A stretch of DNA of 64,000 nucleotides, from the NCBI GenBank assembly GCA_016706425.1, contig JADJJR010000001.1, positions 496,001 through 560,000 of the forward strand, written 5' to 3'. The stretch comes from Elusimicrobiota bacterium (GTDB lineage: Bacteria > Elusimicrobiota > Elusimicrobia > FEN-1173). Every line of letters starts with the position of its first letter. The stretch's first letter is position 1. The notes beneath the pieces are model-generated. The model was given only the letters and a program-made list of their open reading frames with translations. It did no database searches and was not told where the DNA came from. Position numbers and translations under genes: made by a program. Positions 16,425 to 24,850 of this stretch are shown here, in pieces.

Positions 16425-17701
16425 ACCGCCCCCGTTTCGCCCTGCGCCTCCTCGTCGTGGGGACGCTCGCCCTTTCCGCCTGCGCCCGCAACCCCGTCAC
16501 CAACCGGGCGCAAACCAAACTCATTTCCGAAGCCACCGAGCGGCAAATCGGCGCGGAGACCAAAAAAAACCTTCTCAAGGAATACGGCGAAATCAAAGAC
16601 CCGGTGGTGCGCCAATACGTCGCCAACCTGGGCCGCCGTCTCGTGGCCGTCAGCGATCGACCGCGCCTTCCCTACGAGTTCACGGTGCTCGACGCCGATT
16701 TGGTCAACGCCTTCGCCGCCCCCGGCGGCTACATTTTCGTGACGCGGGGTTTGTTGGAGGAGGTTGAAAACGAGGCGGAGTTGGCGTCGGTGCTGGCCCA
16801 CGAGATCGTGCACGTGGCGGGTTGGCATTCCATCGGGATGATCCAACGCCAAATGGGGATGGGCACCCTGACGACCCTCGGGGCCATCGCCTCGGGGGTG
16901 AGCCTCGGCCCCGAAGCCATGCTCCTGGTGATGCAGACCGGGCAACTGTTCACCGGCCTTTACTTGTTGGGGTACAGTCGGGAGCACGAGTTGGAGGCCG
17001 ACCGGGTGGGGCTGCGTTACATGCTTTCGGCGCGCTACGACCCGGAGGCGGCCCTGAGTTTCTTTGAGCGTTTGGCGACCCTGGAGAAAAAAGAAGGGCC
17101 CGATGAGTGGGAACCCTACCTGCGCTCCCACCCGCCCACCGAACAACGCATTCGGGAAGCCAAAGCCTATCTCAACAGGCCGTATTTTTTCAGGCGGGAA
17201 ACCGAGCGCGGCGAGCGCGTTTACCGGGAGCTCAAGAGCCGCTTGCCCCGCTTGAAGCCCGAAGAACGGGGGGAAATCAAGGGGCGACGGTTCGAGCTGG
17301 CGCAACAGGGCGTGGTGCTGACGATCCCGGAGGGGTTTTCCTGGGAACCGGTGGGCGCGACCACCCTGGTGGCGTTCCGTCGGGACGGCGGCGAGGCCTT
17401 TGGCGAGCTCCGACGGGAGGTCCTGACCGAGACCTTGACCCCCGAAGAATTCGCAAAAAAATTCTCCGAAGACCGGAAGTGGCGGTTCCTCCAGGGGCGT
17501 CCCGTCCTTTACCCCGCCGGGTACGGTTACCTGGGCCAATTCGCCGGACCGAGCGCCCTGGGCGGCCTTTACGTGTTCCGGGGCCTCTTTTTGGTCCGGG
17601 ACGGGGCCGGGTGGGCGGTTTTGTTCGCCGCCAAACCGGACCGGGCCTTTGAATCCCTCGTTCCCGCCGAACAAATTTTCCGCGGTTTCGAGCTTCGTTA
17701 G
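16421..17701 (+). CDS. M48-family metalloprotease, lipoprotein (BepA/LoiP-like)
   Basis: 426 aa with a TTG start in the TTGA overlap. A lipoprotein signal ends at Cys21 (LALSAC). The M48 core is intact: the zinc motif HEIVH, NAFAAPGGYIFVTRGLL before it, and the third ligand in YSREHELEADRVGLRYM. SHPPTEQRIREAK closes the catalytic domain. About 150 further C-terminal residues form an added domain without TPR repeats that I can see. Such proteins sit in the periplasm and act in outer-membrane protein quality control. A link with the upstream DsbA/MauE pair is suggested by the overlapping reading frames. Confidence 0.92.
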   Translation: MNRPRFALRLLVVGTLALSACARNPVTNRAQTKLISEATERQIGAETKKNLLKEYGEIKDPVVRQYVANLGRRLVAVSDRPRLPYEFTVLDADLVNAFAAPGGYIFVTRGLLEEVENEAELASVLAHEIVHVAGWHSIGMIQRQMGMGTLTTLGAIASGVSLGPEAMLLVMQTGQLFTGLYLLGYSREHELEADRVGLRYMLSARYDPEAALSFFERLATLEKKEGPDEWEPYLRSHPPTEQRIREAKAYLNRPYFFRRETERGERVYRELKSRLPRLKPEERGEIKGRRFELAQQGVVLTIPEGFSWEPVGATTLVAFRRDGGEAFGELRREVLTETLTPEEFAKKFSEDRKWRFLQGRPVLYPAGYGYLGQFAGPSALGGLYVFRGLFLVRDGAGWAVLFAAKPDRAFESLVPAEQIFRGFELR

Positions 17702-17759
17702 AGGGAGTCCCGGCCCGGGGCGGGGGCCTTGGGTGTCGGCGGAACCGGCCCGGCTTTGC

Positions 17760-17765
17760 TATAAT
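17760..17765 (+). promoter_or_regulatory. -10 element TATAAT of the tRNA-Phe gene
   Basis: A perfect TATAAT lies 9 nt before the first base of the tRNA. No -35 hexamer at 16-18 nt spacing is recognisable in the GC-rich stretch upstream. Confidence 0.65.
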
Positions 17766-17774
17766 GCGATCGCG

Positions 17775-17847
17775 GCCGAGGTAGCTCAGTCGGTAGAGCA
17801 CAGGTCTGAAAAACCTGGTGTCGTCAGTTCGATTCTGACCCTCGGCA
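17775..17847 (+). tRNA. tRNA-Phe (GAA)
   Basis: A 73-nt cloverleaf. The acceptor stem pairs GCCGAGG with CCTCGGC, the D arm is GTAGCTCAGTCGGTAGAGC, and the anticodon stem-loop CAGGT-CTGAAAA-ACCTG places GAA at positions 34-36. The T arm contains GTTCGATTC. The discriminator is A, followed by CAT, so the 3' CCA is not encoded and must be added after transcription. Confidence 0.98.
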
Positions 17848-17858
17848 CATTTTAAAAC

Positions 17859-17905
17859 AAGTCGGCTTCGGACCGCGGACCGCGTCCTCCGGGCCGACTT
17901 TTCCA
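17859..17905 (+). terminator. Hairpin terminator after tRNA-Phe
   Basis: AAGTCGGC (17859-17866) pairs with GCCGACTT (17893-17900), with further G/C pairing possible inside. A T-rich stretch (TTTTCCATTTTT) follows. It lies 11 nt after the tRNA and right before the next ATG, so it could also reduce read-through into the SRPBCC gene. Confidence 0.6.
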
Positions 17906-17910
17906 TTTTT

Positions 17911-18387
17911 ATGGCTTGGCCCCCGCACGTTTTTGAATCGGCGTTCCTTTTGCCCCGGCCCCGGTCGGAGGTCTTTCCCTTTTTCGCCAACGCCGAAAAT
18001 CTTGAGCGCCTGACTCCCCGGGAACTCCGTTTCAAAATCCTCACCCCCACGCCCATCACGATTCAAACGGGGGCCCTCATCGATTACCGGATACGGCTTT
18101 TTGGTTTTCCGCTTCGCTGGCGGACCGGAATCTCCCTCTGGAACCCGCCTTTTGAATTCGTCGACACCCAATTGAAGGGGCCCTACGCCCAATGGGTCCA
18201 CCATCATGTGTTCGATGAAAAAGGGCCCCGCGAAACCCGGATAAGGGACCGCGTGACGTACCGGCTGCCTTTGGATCCCTTGGGACGTGTGGGCCTGCCC
18301 TTGGTGCGCCGCGAATTGAAGCGCATTTTCGAATTCCGCCGCCGCGCGGTGGCCGATGCCTTCGGGGTCGATGCGCGCCCGTGTTGA
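17911..18387 (+). CDS. SRPBCC-family (START-like) protein linked to photolyase
   Basis: 158 aa. The fold pattern of the SRPBCC/cyclase group is clear: [22 protein letters not shown] near the N-terminus, [21 protein letters not shown] and [20 protein letters not shown] in the middle, and a long C-terminal helix ([19 protein letters not shown]). Members bind hydrophobic ligands; the function of this subfamily is unknown. It overlaps the photolyase gene by 7 nt. SRPBCC proteins often neighbour photolyase-like genes, which suggests a shared light- or repair-related role. A dedicated ribosome binding site is not obvious. Confidence 0.83.
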   Translation: MAWPPHVFESAFLLPRPRSEVFPFFANAENLERLTPRELRFKILTPTPITIQTGALIDYRIRLFGFPLRWRTGISLWNPPFEFVDTQLKGPYAQWVHHHVFDEKGPRETRIRDRVTYRLPLDPLGRVGLPLVRRELKRIFEFRRRAVADAFGVDARPC

Positions 18388-19739
18388 AACCCTTTCCCGC
18401 CTCGCGACGGGTCCGCGCCCTCAACGCCGCGCCTCCCGGTCCCGGGCCGGTGGTCTATTGGATGAGTCGTGACCAACGCGTGGCCGCCAATTGGGCCCTG
18501 TTGCACGCGCGGGCGCTGGCGGGGGAGCGGGGCGTGCCCCTGGGGGTCGTCTTTTGCTTGACCGAAAACTTCCCCGGCGCCACCCGCCGGGCCTACGATT
18601 TTATGCTGGGCGGCCTGGAGGCGTTGGAGGCGCGTCTCGCCGCCCTTAAAATCCCGTTTTTCCTTTTGATCGGGGACCCGCCGGCGACGTTGGCCGCCTT
18701 TGTCGTCAAAAACAAAATCGGCGCCGTGGTGACGGATTTCGATCCCCTTCGAATCAAACGACGATGGAAATCGCGTTTGGCGGAAACCCTTCCTGTGGCC
18801 TTCATCGAGGTGGACGCCCACAACGTCGTGCCCGCTTGGGTGGCGTCCCCCAAACGGGAATACGGGGCCCACACCCTGCGGCCCAAAATCCATAAGTTGT
18901 TGGAGGAATTCCTGACGGATTTTCCGCCGTTGGCGGCGGCGACCGTTCCCTGGACGACGCCGGTTCCCCGGGTGAATTGGGCGCGCGTGAAGGTCGCCCC
19001 GCGGGTGGACGAGCGGGTGGGCCCGGTGGCGCGCTGGACGCCGGGGGAGGCGGCGGGCGCAAAAAAGATGGGGCGGTTCCTGACCGATGGTCTGTCCGCC
19101 TACGCGGAACAACGCAACGACCCGACGCGCGCGGGCCCATCGGATCTGTCGCCCTATTTGCACTTCGGTCAGGTTTCGGCGCAAAAATTGGCTTGGGAGG
19201 TTCGCCGCCGGGCGCTCGACACCCCGTCGGGGGGCGCCTTTCTGGAGGAGTTGATCGTTCGCCGGGAGTTGGCGGACAATTTTTGTTGGTACAACGAGCG
19301 CTACGACGCCTTCGAGGGGTTCCCCGATTGGGCGAAAAAAACCCTCAACGCCCACCGGCGCGACAAGCGGGCTTGGCTCTACACCCGCGCGCAATTTGAA
19401 AACGCGGCGACCCACGACGCCCTTTGGAACGCCGCCCAACGGGAAATGGTCGTCAAGGGGAAAACCCACGGCTATATGCGGATGTACTGGGCGAAGAAAA
19501 TCTTGGAATGGTCGGAGAGTCCTGAAGAGGCCCTGGCGACCGCCATTGAGCTCAACGACCGCTACGAACTTGACGGGCGGGACCCCAACGGGTACGCGGG
19601 CGTGGCCTGGTCCATCGGCGGCGTCCACGACCGGCCCTGGTTCGACCGCCCGGTATACGGCCAAATTCGTTACATGAGCGAAGGGGGATGCCGCTCGAAA
19701 TTCAATGTCGACCGTTACATCGCGACCGTCGATGAATAG
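18381..19739 (+). CDS. phr: Class II CPD photolyase (deoxyribodipyrimidine photo-lyase)
   Basis: 452 aa with a GTG start (a TTG directly follows it). Class II hallmarks run through the protein: [17 protein letters not shown] in the antenna domain, [73 protein letters not shown], and the FAD-site loop [19 protein letters not shown]. It uses blue light to split cyclobutane pyrimidine dimers in DNA. Length and motifs are complete, so it is probably active. An intact photolyase suggests that the organism meets light, or descends from one that did. Confidence 0.96.
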   Translation: MLKPFPASRRVRALNAAPPGPGPVVYWMSRDQRVAANWALLHARALAGERGVPLGVVFCLTENFPGATRRAYDFMLGGLEALEARLAALKIPFFLLIGDPPATLAAFVVKNKIGAVVTDFDPLRIKRRWKSRLAETLPVAFIEVDAHNVVPAWVASPKREYGAHTLRPKIHKLLEEFLTDFPPLAAATVPWTTPVPRVNWARVKVAPRVDERVGPVARWTPGEAAGAKKMGRFLTDGLSAYAEQRNDPTRAGPSDLSPYLHFGQVSAQKLAWEVRRRALDTPSGGAFLEELIVRRELADNFCWYNERYDAFEGFPDWAKKTLNAHRRDKRAWLYTRAQFENAATHDALWNAAQREMVVKGKTHGYMRMYWAKKILEWSESPEEALATAIELNDRYELDGRDPNGYAGVAWSIGGVHDRPWFDRPVYGQIRYMSEGGCRSKFNVDRYIATVDE

Positions 19740-19791
19740 TCCTTTGTTTCTTGGGGCCCCTGTCTGATCCGGTTTCCGAACAGAAGAACCA

Positions 19792-19820
19792 TTGAAAATA
19801 CCCCCTCCCGGGGGTAGGCT
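19792..19820 (+). promoter_or_regulatory. Candidate promoter TTGAAA-N17-TAGGCT with hairpin in the spacer
   Basis: TTGAAA (19792-19797) and TAGGCT (19815-19820) match the pair at 5902-5930 in both hexamers and spacing. The spacer holds a 7-bp perfect inverted repeat (TACCCCC/GGGGGTA, 19799-19816). It lies 59 nt before the pilin start. The repeat has no T-run, so it is more likely an operator or local structure than a terminator. Confidence 0.45.
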
Positions 19821-19879
19821 TTAATAGGGGTTTCCATGGCGGCAACGGTCGGAAAAAACTGTTGGTTTCTGAGGGGATT

Positions 19880-21877
19880 ATGAGCCAGAATCGCGGCGTT
19901 TTGGGACAAAAGAATCACGGAGTTACCCTCTTCGAAGTGGTTATTTCCATGGCCGTGATCGGCATTATGATTATTGTCTTCGTGGGATCGTTGCGTGTCG
20001 CCTCGACCAGCATGGTGAAAAGTCGAGAACTCATTCGGCGCAGCCGCGTGGCCAAACACACCTACACCCAAGTAAAAGCCATGAATTTTTTTGACCTCTT
20101 TTCGTGCGATTCTTCGCTCCCTCAATACGGGTTTCTCTCCATCGCCGATGGCGGTCTCCATTCCCGGGCGTACAACGGCATTAACGCGACGTCTTTCGCC
20201 GATTTTAAGAGCTCCGCTTCCCTGTTGGCCGTTCAGGCATCGGTGGAAGAAAACGGCTTCGGCCATTTTGATCTGACCGTTGAGCACATGCGCAGAGACA
20301 AAACAGCGAGTGTGACGCCCGGCGTCGTCACGAATTTGGTCCCCTTCGCGGACTCTCTGCTCACCATTGTCCCCATTCCCCCCGCCGCCCTGACCAATTA
20401 CACGACCGGGGACGGCTACGACGACTTGGACGCCGGCATCCGATACAATGATTGGAACGGCGACGGTGATTATTACGACAGTTGGTTGGTGTTTTATGTT
20501 AATCCGCCCATAGGCGCTCTGCCGCCCGACACGTTCGTCGTTCCCCCGGCTTTTATGGGTGTGGGCCCTCAGATTTACGCCTTGCACTCGAAGGACGAGA
20601 TTCCCGGGGGCAGCGTTTTCCTCAATATAGTGCCGTCGCGGATCGTCGAGATGCCGGACACGCGCTTGAAACGGGTGACCTTTCGTTTGTGGAACAGGAA
20701 GGGGGGGCTGGTGTCGACGGAAGTCTGGTTGATCTCCGAAAAGGACATCACCGGGGAAACCACGGACGACATGGAGTCCCCGCTGCTCTTGGACGTCACG
20801 AACCCGCTCCCCGGCATTTTCCTCTTTGAAAGGATGAATCTTCTCCAAATCAACGCCCTGGATCTGCCGATCAACAACAGTTACGCGGCGAGCAATATTT
20901 CCGTGCGGGCCGATGCGGGCCAACCTCTGGTTGTCACGGGGAAAACCGGACCTTTGGCGAACGTTTTCCTCAGCAGCGCGCCCTATTGGACTCCGGGGTT
21001 TATCCTTTCTGTCTTGGACAACGGGTCCGCGGACGTTTTGGGGGCCTTTTCCATCCCCGCCAACAACATCTCTTTGAACATTGTCGAAGGCACCAACACT
21101 CTGGGCGGAATCGCCCAAAACCCCGTCAGCGGGGCTCTTTCGCCCTTTTGGAAGGTGAACGTCACTTATGACCGCCGGGCTCCGGTTTTTGATCCGGGGG
21201 CCGAAATCCCCACCGACAACACCGCGGTCGTAACACGAACGCCCTTTGTCGGCGTTCGTTTTTTTGATGACACCGCGTTCACCCCCGCGGTCGCGGGAAT
21301 CGCGCGCGAAACGGTATGGGTCGGGACCGGTCCCGCGGCCGTCTCCATCAGCACGACGACGGGGCTGTACATGGACAACTGGGCCGTTTACAGCGACAGC
21401 TGGGTGGTTGTGGCCAGCTCCGTGTCGGGATTGATTGAGCCGCTTCCGAACGGGGCCTGGGTTTATGTCAAGGCGGAAGGCGGGGACCGGGCCGGGTACA
21501 AGGCCGACAAGTCCTGGAGGTTTTTTGTCAACAGCAACCCGGCCGATGTAACACCGCCGGACATTGACACCATCAACATCGCGCCCGGATATCCAACGGA
21601 GATCTCCTGCCACATCTACGACAATCAATCCGGCGTGGACTGGCGGACGGTGGATTTGACGGTGCGCGATTCGGCGCTGAATGTGAAAGCACGGGTCAAC
21701 AGGGTGTCCACCCCGCGCATGGCCGATTATTTCAACCCGATGACGGTGCCCAACGGGGGGGTCCTGGTCTTTCGGTCAACGGAGCCCTGGAGCGCCGGGA
21801 ATTACACGGCGACGATCTCCGCGGAAAATTTTAACGGGATCAGTTTCAGCGTCTCCCCGGGTTTTGTGGTGCCATAA
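19880..21877 (+). CDS. Type IV pilin-like protein with Ig-like C-terminal region
   Basis: 665 aa from the ATG at 19880, preceded by GAGGGG; a TTG 18 nt earlier is the alternative. The type III prepilin signal is plain: a basic leader, cleavage at G|VTLFEVVISM with Glu at +5, then a 20-residue hydrophobic helix (VIGIMIIVFVG). The rest is a long beta-rich exported part with bacterial Ig-like segments (for example TPPDIDTINIAPG ... NQSGVDWRTVDLTVRD near the C-terminus). At this size it is a large minor pilin or pseudopilin, perhaps at the fibre tip. It is first of three genes whose products all have pilin-like or single-helix N-termini. Prepilin peptidase and assembly ATPase are not in the window. 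Confidence 0.8.
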   Translation: MSQNRGVLGQKNHGVTLFEVVISMAVIGIMIIVFVGSLRVASTSMVKSRELIRRSRVAKHTYTQVKAMNFFDLFSCDSSLPQYGFLSIADGGLHSRAYNGINATSFADFKSSASLLAVQASVEENGFGHFDLTVEHMRRDKTASVTPGVVTNLVPFADSLLTIVPIPPAALTNYTTGDGYDDLDAGIRYNDWNGDGDYYDSWLVFYVNPPIGALPPDTFVVPPAFMGVGPQIYALHSKDEIPGGSVFLNIVPSRIVEMPDTRLKRVTFRLWNRKGGLVSTEVWLISEKDITGETTDDMESPLLLDVTNPLPGIFLFERMNLLQINALDLPINNSYAASNISVRADAGQPLVVTGKTGPLANVFLSSAPYWTPGFILSVLDNGSADVLGAFSIPANNISLNIVEGTNTLGGIAQNPVSGALSPFWKVNVTYDRRAPVFDPGAEIPTDNTAVVTRTPFVGVRFFDDTAFTPAVAGIARETVWVGTGPAAVSISTTTGLYMDNWAVYSDSWVVVASSVSGLIEPLPNGAWVYVKAEGGDRAGYKADKSWRFFVNSNPADVTPPDIDTINIAPGYPTEISCHIYDNQSGVDWRTVDLTVRDSALNVKARVNRVSTPRMADYFNPMTVPNGGVLVFRSTEPWSAGNYTATISAENFNGISFSVSPGFVVP

Positions 21878-21889
21878 AAGGAGCGACGA

Positions 21890-22690
21890 TTGAAACCGAC
21901 CAACCGAGGCGTCACTTTGGTGGAATTGACAATCGTATCCGCCCTCGTCGCCGTATTGGCCGTTTTCGCCGGTCGGATCCTCACCGGGGGCACGCGGACC
22001 ACGGTGCGGTGGACCTTGAGCGCCGACGCCATGGAAAAAACCCAGGTGGCCTTAACCAAAATTGAATTTGACCTGGAGGAAATGACGGTGGTGTCTTCCA
22101 GCACCCCCCGGTTCCTTGAATTTCAATTGGATTCGAACCGATTGCCCGGGTATAACCCAACCGGGGACTTCGACGCCGACGGATTGACCAACGAATTCGA
22201 CGTGGACGACGACGCCGATATGATCGGGGTGGGGGGCGTTCCCATCCCCGCCACCGACATGAACGGGAACGACCTCTGGGACCAAGACGACGACAACGAT
22301 GGGAACATCGATGTCCAATGCCGTTATTACATCGACGCGAACCAAAATTTGGTTCGGGATTTCAATTACCAGGAATCGGGATGGGGCAACAACGTTGAAA
22401 TTCTGTTGGATTCAATTTCCGGTTCCATTTTCAAATATTTTGGATCCGTCAACCAAATTCCCGGGCCCAGCGCGGACAGCAATCGAGACAACATCGTGAC
22501 CTGGCAGGAAATCGATCAAAACCCCGCGACCGGCAACAGCAACGGAGTGATCGACACCACCGCGGAGCGGCTTTACATCAATTCAATCAGCGTCCACTTG
22601 GTTATAGATAAAAACAACGACACGCTCCCCGATTTTTCGACGGAGCTTCGGATTCGTCCGCCGTTGTTGATGGTCAACCGGAGGGTGTGA
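21890..22690 (+). CDS. Pseudopilin with Asp-rich calcium-binding-like repeats
   Basis: 266 aa with a TTG start behind AAAAGGAG. The prepilin site is G|VTLVELTIVSALVAVL with Glu at +5. Residues about 83-145 hold an Asp/Asn-rich run (FDADGLTNEFDVDDDAD, then DMNGNDLWDQDDDNDGNID) that resembles the calcium-binding loops of thrombospondin-type-3 or dockerin repeats. A second loop with DSNRDNIV follows later. Ca-dependent minor pilins are known, so calcium may control folding or adhesion; that part is inference. It sits 12 nt after the first pilin gene and abuts the third. Confidence 0.8.
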   Translation: MKPTNRGVTLVELTIVSALVAVLAVFAGRILTGGTRTTVRWTLSADAMEKTQVALTKIEFDLEEMTVVSSSTPRFLEFQLDSNRLPGYNPTGDFDADGLTNEFDVDDDADMIGVGGVPIPATDMNGNDLWDQDDDNDGNIDVQCRYYIDANQNLVRDFNYQESGWGNNVEILLDSISGSIFKYFGSVNQIPGPSADSNRDNIVTWQEIDQNPATGNSNGVIDTTAERLYINSISVHLVIDKNNDTLPDFSTELRIRPPLLMVNRRV

Positions 22691-24045
22691 TGAGGAAATT
22701 CCAGGTAAAGGGTTTCGCCCTGGGAATGGTCGCCCTGTTTATGCTGTTCCTCATCCCCATGGCCTTCACTTTGATTCAGCGCACCGTTCGTTTAAACCGG
22801 ACGGTCTGGCGGGAGCAGGCCTCCGGCGTGGGTCGCCGTTTGGCCAGCGAGGTCATGGTGGACTACATGAGCCAATTCTCCAAAGGGTCCGGGTACTATG
22901 AAGACCACTTCAGCGCCTCGAGTTTGGCCCGGACGGCCTCGATTTTCTCGGCCGGGGGCTCGACGGCCACCGTGATCCCGAACCCGGCGGCGCGGACAAT
23001 TCTGATCCGCGCCCAAGGGAAGGCGAGGACAACGGGCCAATCCACCCCGGAAAAAAACATCGAGGCGCTGATCCGTTTCATCCCCCTGGTGGGACAATTT
23101 GCCTTTGAGTTTCCCTTTAATTTTACGGACAACGTTCCCGGGGATGTTTACGACGGTCCGGTCCGGGTGGGCATGAATTTTAATGTCGCCGGGGCGAACA
23201 TTATTTTCAATCAGCCCGTGCTGGTGGGGCAAAACTTGAACGCGCGGATGGACACTCGATTCAATTCCCAGGTGTATCACGGCGGGACCCTCAACCCCGC
23301 GTACACCCCCGTGGTCTACACGGCCGGAGTTCCGATCCCCGATGTCTCTCCGACAAAATATTTCTCCATCGATCCCGTCTACTACGCCAACATATGCACG
23401 ACGAGCTCCTTGGTCACGACCTGGTGGGAGTTTCAGGACAACGCGGGCGTGGGGGAATTCCGGTCCACCATGGATCAAAACGGGGATTTTAATATTGATG
23501 GGGCCGATGGGCTCCCAGGGCCTTGGACCCCCGTTCCCGCGTCCGGCGGCGTGTTTTTCACGTGGAACGTGAAAACCTTCGTGTCGGGCACCGTTCGGGG
23601 GAGAGTGACCATCGTTTCGGGATGCAGCGGGGGGGCCCCCAACGACGGTGTGCGCGGGGCCATCGAGGTTGTCGGGGCGTTTGGGTATCCCGGGGCCCAA
23701 CTTTACGCCAACCCGCAGAGTTCTATTTTTCTCCTTGCGGGTCGACGGTTCATCTTGGACATCGTGGTGAATGGTCCGACAACCATGGCGGGGGCTTTCT
23801 ATGTGGAAAACCCGATTTACAACAGCCCGGAATGCGGGGGGGGGGGCGACGCCAGCCTTATAAGAAGGCGGGGGGTGGGGGCTGTGGGGGGCGACCAAAT
23901 CAATATTTACGGTTCTTGGAACAACTCAGGCTCATGCGAGGCCTTTAATTGGAGGGTTTTCCACGATCCCAGTTTAACCCTTTATCCCGCTCCCGGCGTC
24001 CCCGAATACCCGGCCCTCATGAGCTGGCGGCGTTACAGGAATTAG
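22690..24045 (+). CDS. PilX-like/pseudopilin-associated exported protein
   Basis: 451 aa from the ATG in TGATG, which shares one base with the preceding stop; a GTG 3 nt earlier is also possible. An N-terminal helix (GFALGMVALFMLFLIPMAFTLI) lacks the +5 Glu of true prepilins and resembles PilX- or PulK-type anchors. The exported part is glycine-rich and beta-rich, with two late Cys (PECGGGGD and NNSGSCEAF). It has no recognised domain. The position after two pseudopilins suggests a minor component of the same fibre or secretion machine. Nothing follows in this direction for 278 nt. Confidence 0.7.
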   Translation: MRKFQVKGFALGMVALFMLFLIPMAFTLIQRTVRLNRTVWREQASGVGRRLASEVMVDYMSQFSKGSGYYEDHFSASSLARTASIFSAGGSTATVIPNPAARTILIRAQGKARTTGQSTPEKNIEALIRFIPLVGQFAFEFPFNFTDNVPGDVYDGPVRVGMNFNVAGANIIFNQPVLVGQNLNARMDTRFNSQVYHGGTLNPAYTPVVYTAGVPIPDVSPTKYFSIDPVYYANICTTSSLVTTWWEFQDNAGVGEFRSTMDQNGDFNIDGADGLPGPWTPVPASGGVFFTWNVKTFVSGTVRGRVTIVSGCSGGAPNDGVRGAIEVVGAFGYPGAQLYANPQSSIFLLAGRRFILDIVVNGPTTMAGAFYVENPIYNSPECGGGGDASLIRRRGVGAVGGDQINIYGSWNNSGSCEAFNWRVFHDPSLTLYPAPGVPEYPALMSWRRYRN

Positions 24046-24323
24046 ATCGGCCGAATCGCCCGTCGGGGATCTCCACCGGTCGACGCTTTCCCTGTGTTTA
24101 ATCGCCCAGAATCGGTTCACGGCGCTCCCCCTTTGGCTTGGGTTAGAGCCCGGATTTTTCAATAGAACGCGGGATTCGACGAACGACGTCGGACATTTTC
24201 TTCCTCAAAAAGCTCGTCCGATGTCCCTGTGACCGCGCTAGCGGAAGTGCCGTAGGGGAACGGCCGTCGACCTCGCTTTTTTCGTCGAAAATGCCACAGC
24301 CTCGTTCGTCTCGGTCCACACGC
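24046..24323. other. Convergent intergenic region with weak hairpins only
   Basis: 278 nt between the pilin cluster (plus) and the phage-type gene (minus). I see short inverted repeats: TCGGAC/GTCCGA (24189-24221) and GCCGT/ACGGC around 24249-24264, the latter shortly before a run of six T near 24277. These could act as a terminator, but none is convincing. No ORF, tRNA or riboswitch core was recognised. Confidence 0.4.
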
Positions 24324-24839
24324 CTATTGCAAAGTCCGGGTTAGAACGCTCCGGGGAATTTGGGTTTCCCGGGCGGGTCGCAACCAGCGCGGCGGGGGCC
24401 GACGGGTCCAGGTGGCGAACCCCAATTTTTCTCCCCGGTAAAAAGCGCGATAGGCGGCCACCGCGTCCCCCGGGACCCGGTATTTTTCGGGCATGGCCTG
24501 GGCGAAGGGCGTCAATCCGCGCCGCGGGAAACGCGCCCCGGCGATGGCCTTTAACACCGCGATGGATTTGTGATCGGTGCTTTTAGGATATCGGTGCCGG
24601 TATTCCTCGTTCAGCGCCAGGGCCAAGGACCGCAACCAACAAAAGTTGTCGTGGGATTCACCCGCCCAGAGCACGCAGGGGTGGTTGACGTGGGTGGAAC
24701 GGTAGGGGGTTTTGAATCCCTTCCCATTGAGGACGGTGCAGAGAATCTGCACGCTCTCCAAGATCATCTTGATCACGTGCTGGTCGCAGTGGGCGCGCGC
24801 GCAGCGGGCAATGGCGCGATCCAAAATAAAAATGTTCAG
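24324..24839 (-). CDS. Phage-type conserved protein (MNIFxLD...CDxHVxKMxLES family)
   Basis: 171 aa if translation starts at the CTG at 24839. The first annotated-type start is a TTG at 24824, but the four upstream codons read NIFI and complete the family start NIFILDRAIARCARAHCD, which argues for CTG. The body matches a family common in phage genomes: CDQHVIKMILESVQIL, STHVNHPCVLWAGES, DNFCWL, a C-terminal LTPFAQAMPEKYRVPGDAV and AYRAFYRGEK. Function is unknown to me. It lies 11 nt after the giant gene's stop and is probably co-transcribed with it. Confidence 0.7.
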   Translation of the reverse strand: MNIFILDRAIARCARAHCDQHVIKMILESVQILCTVLNGKGFKTPYRSTHVNHPCVLWAGESHDNFCWLRSLALALNEEYRHRYPKSTDHKSIAVLKAIAGARFPRRGLTPFAQAMPEKYRVPGDAVAAYRAFYRGEKLGFATWTRRPPPRWLRPARETQIPRSVLTRTLQ

Positions 24840-24850
24840 AGTGCCCCCGT

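Noticed and set aside
17729..17734. TTGGGT as -35 of the tRNA-Phe promoter
   Set aside because: The spacing to TATAAT is 25 nt, too long for a sigma-70 promoter.
24046..24323. A riboswitch or structured RNA after the pilin cluster
   Set aside because: Only short, mismatched inverted repeats; no known riboswitch core recognised.
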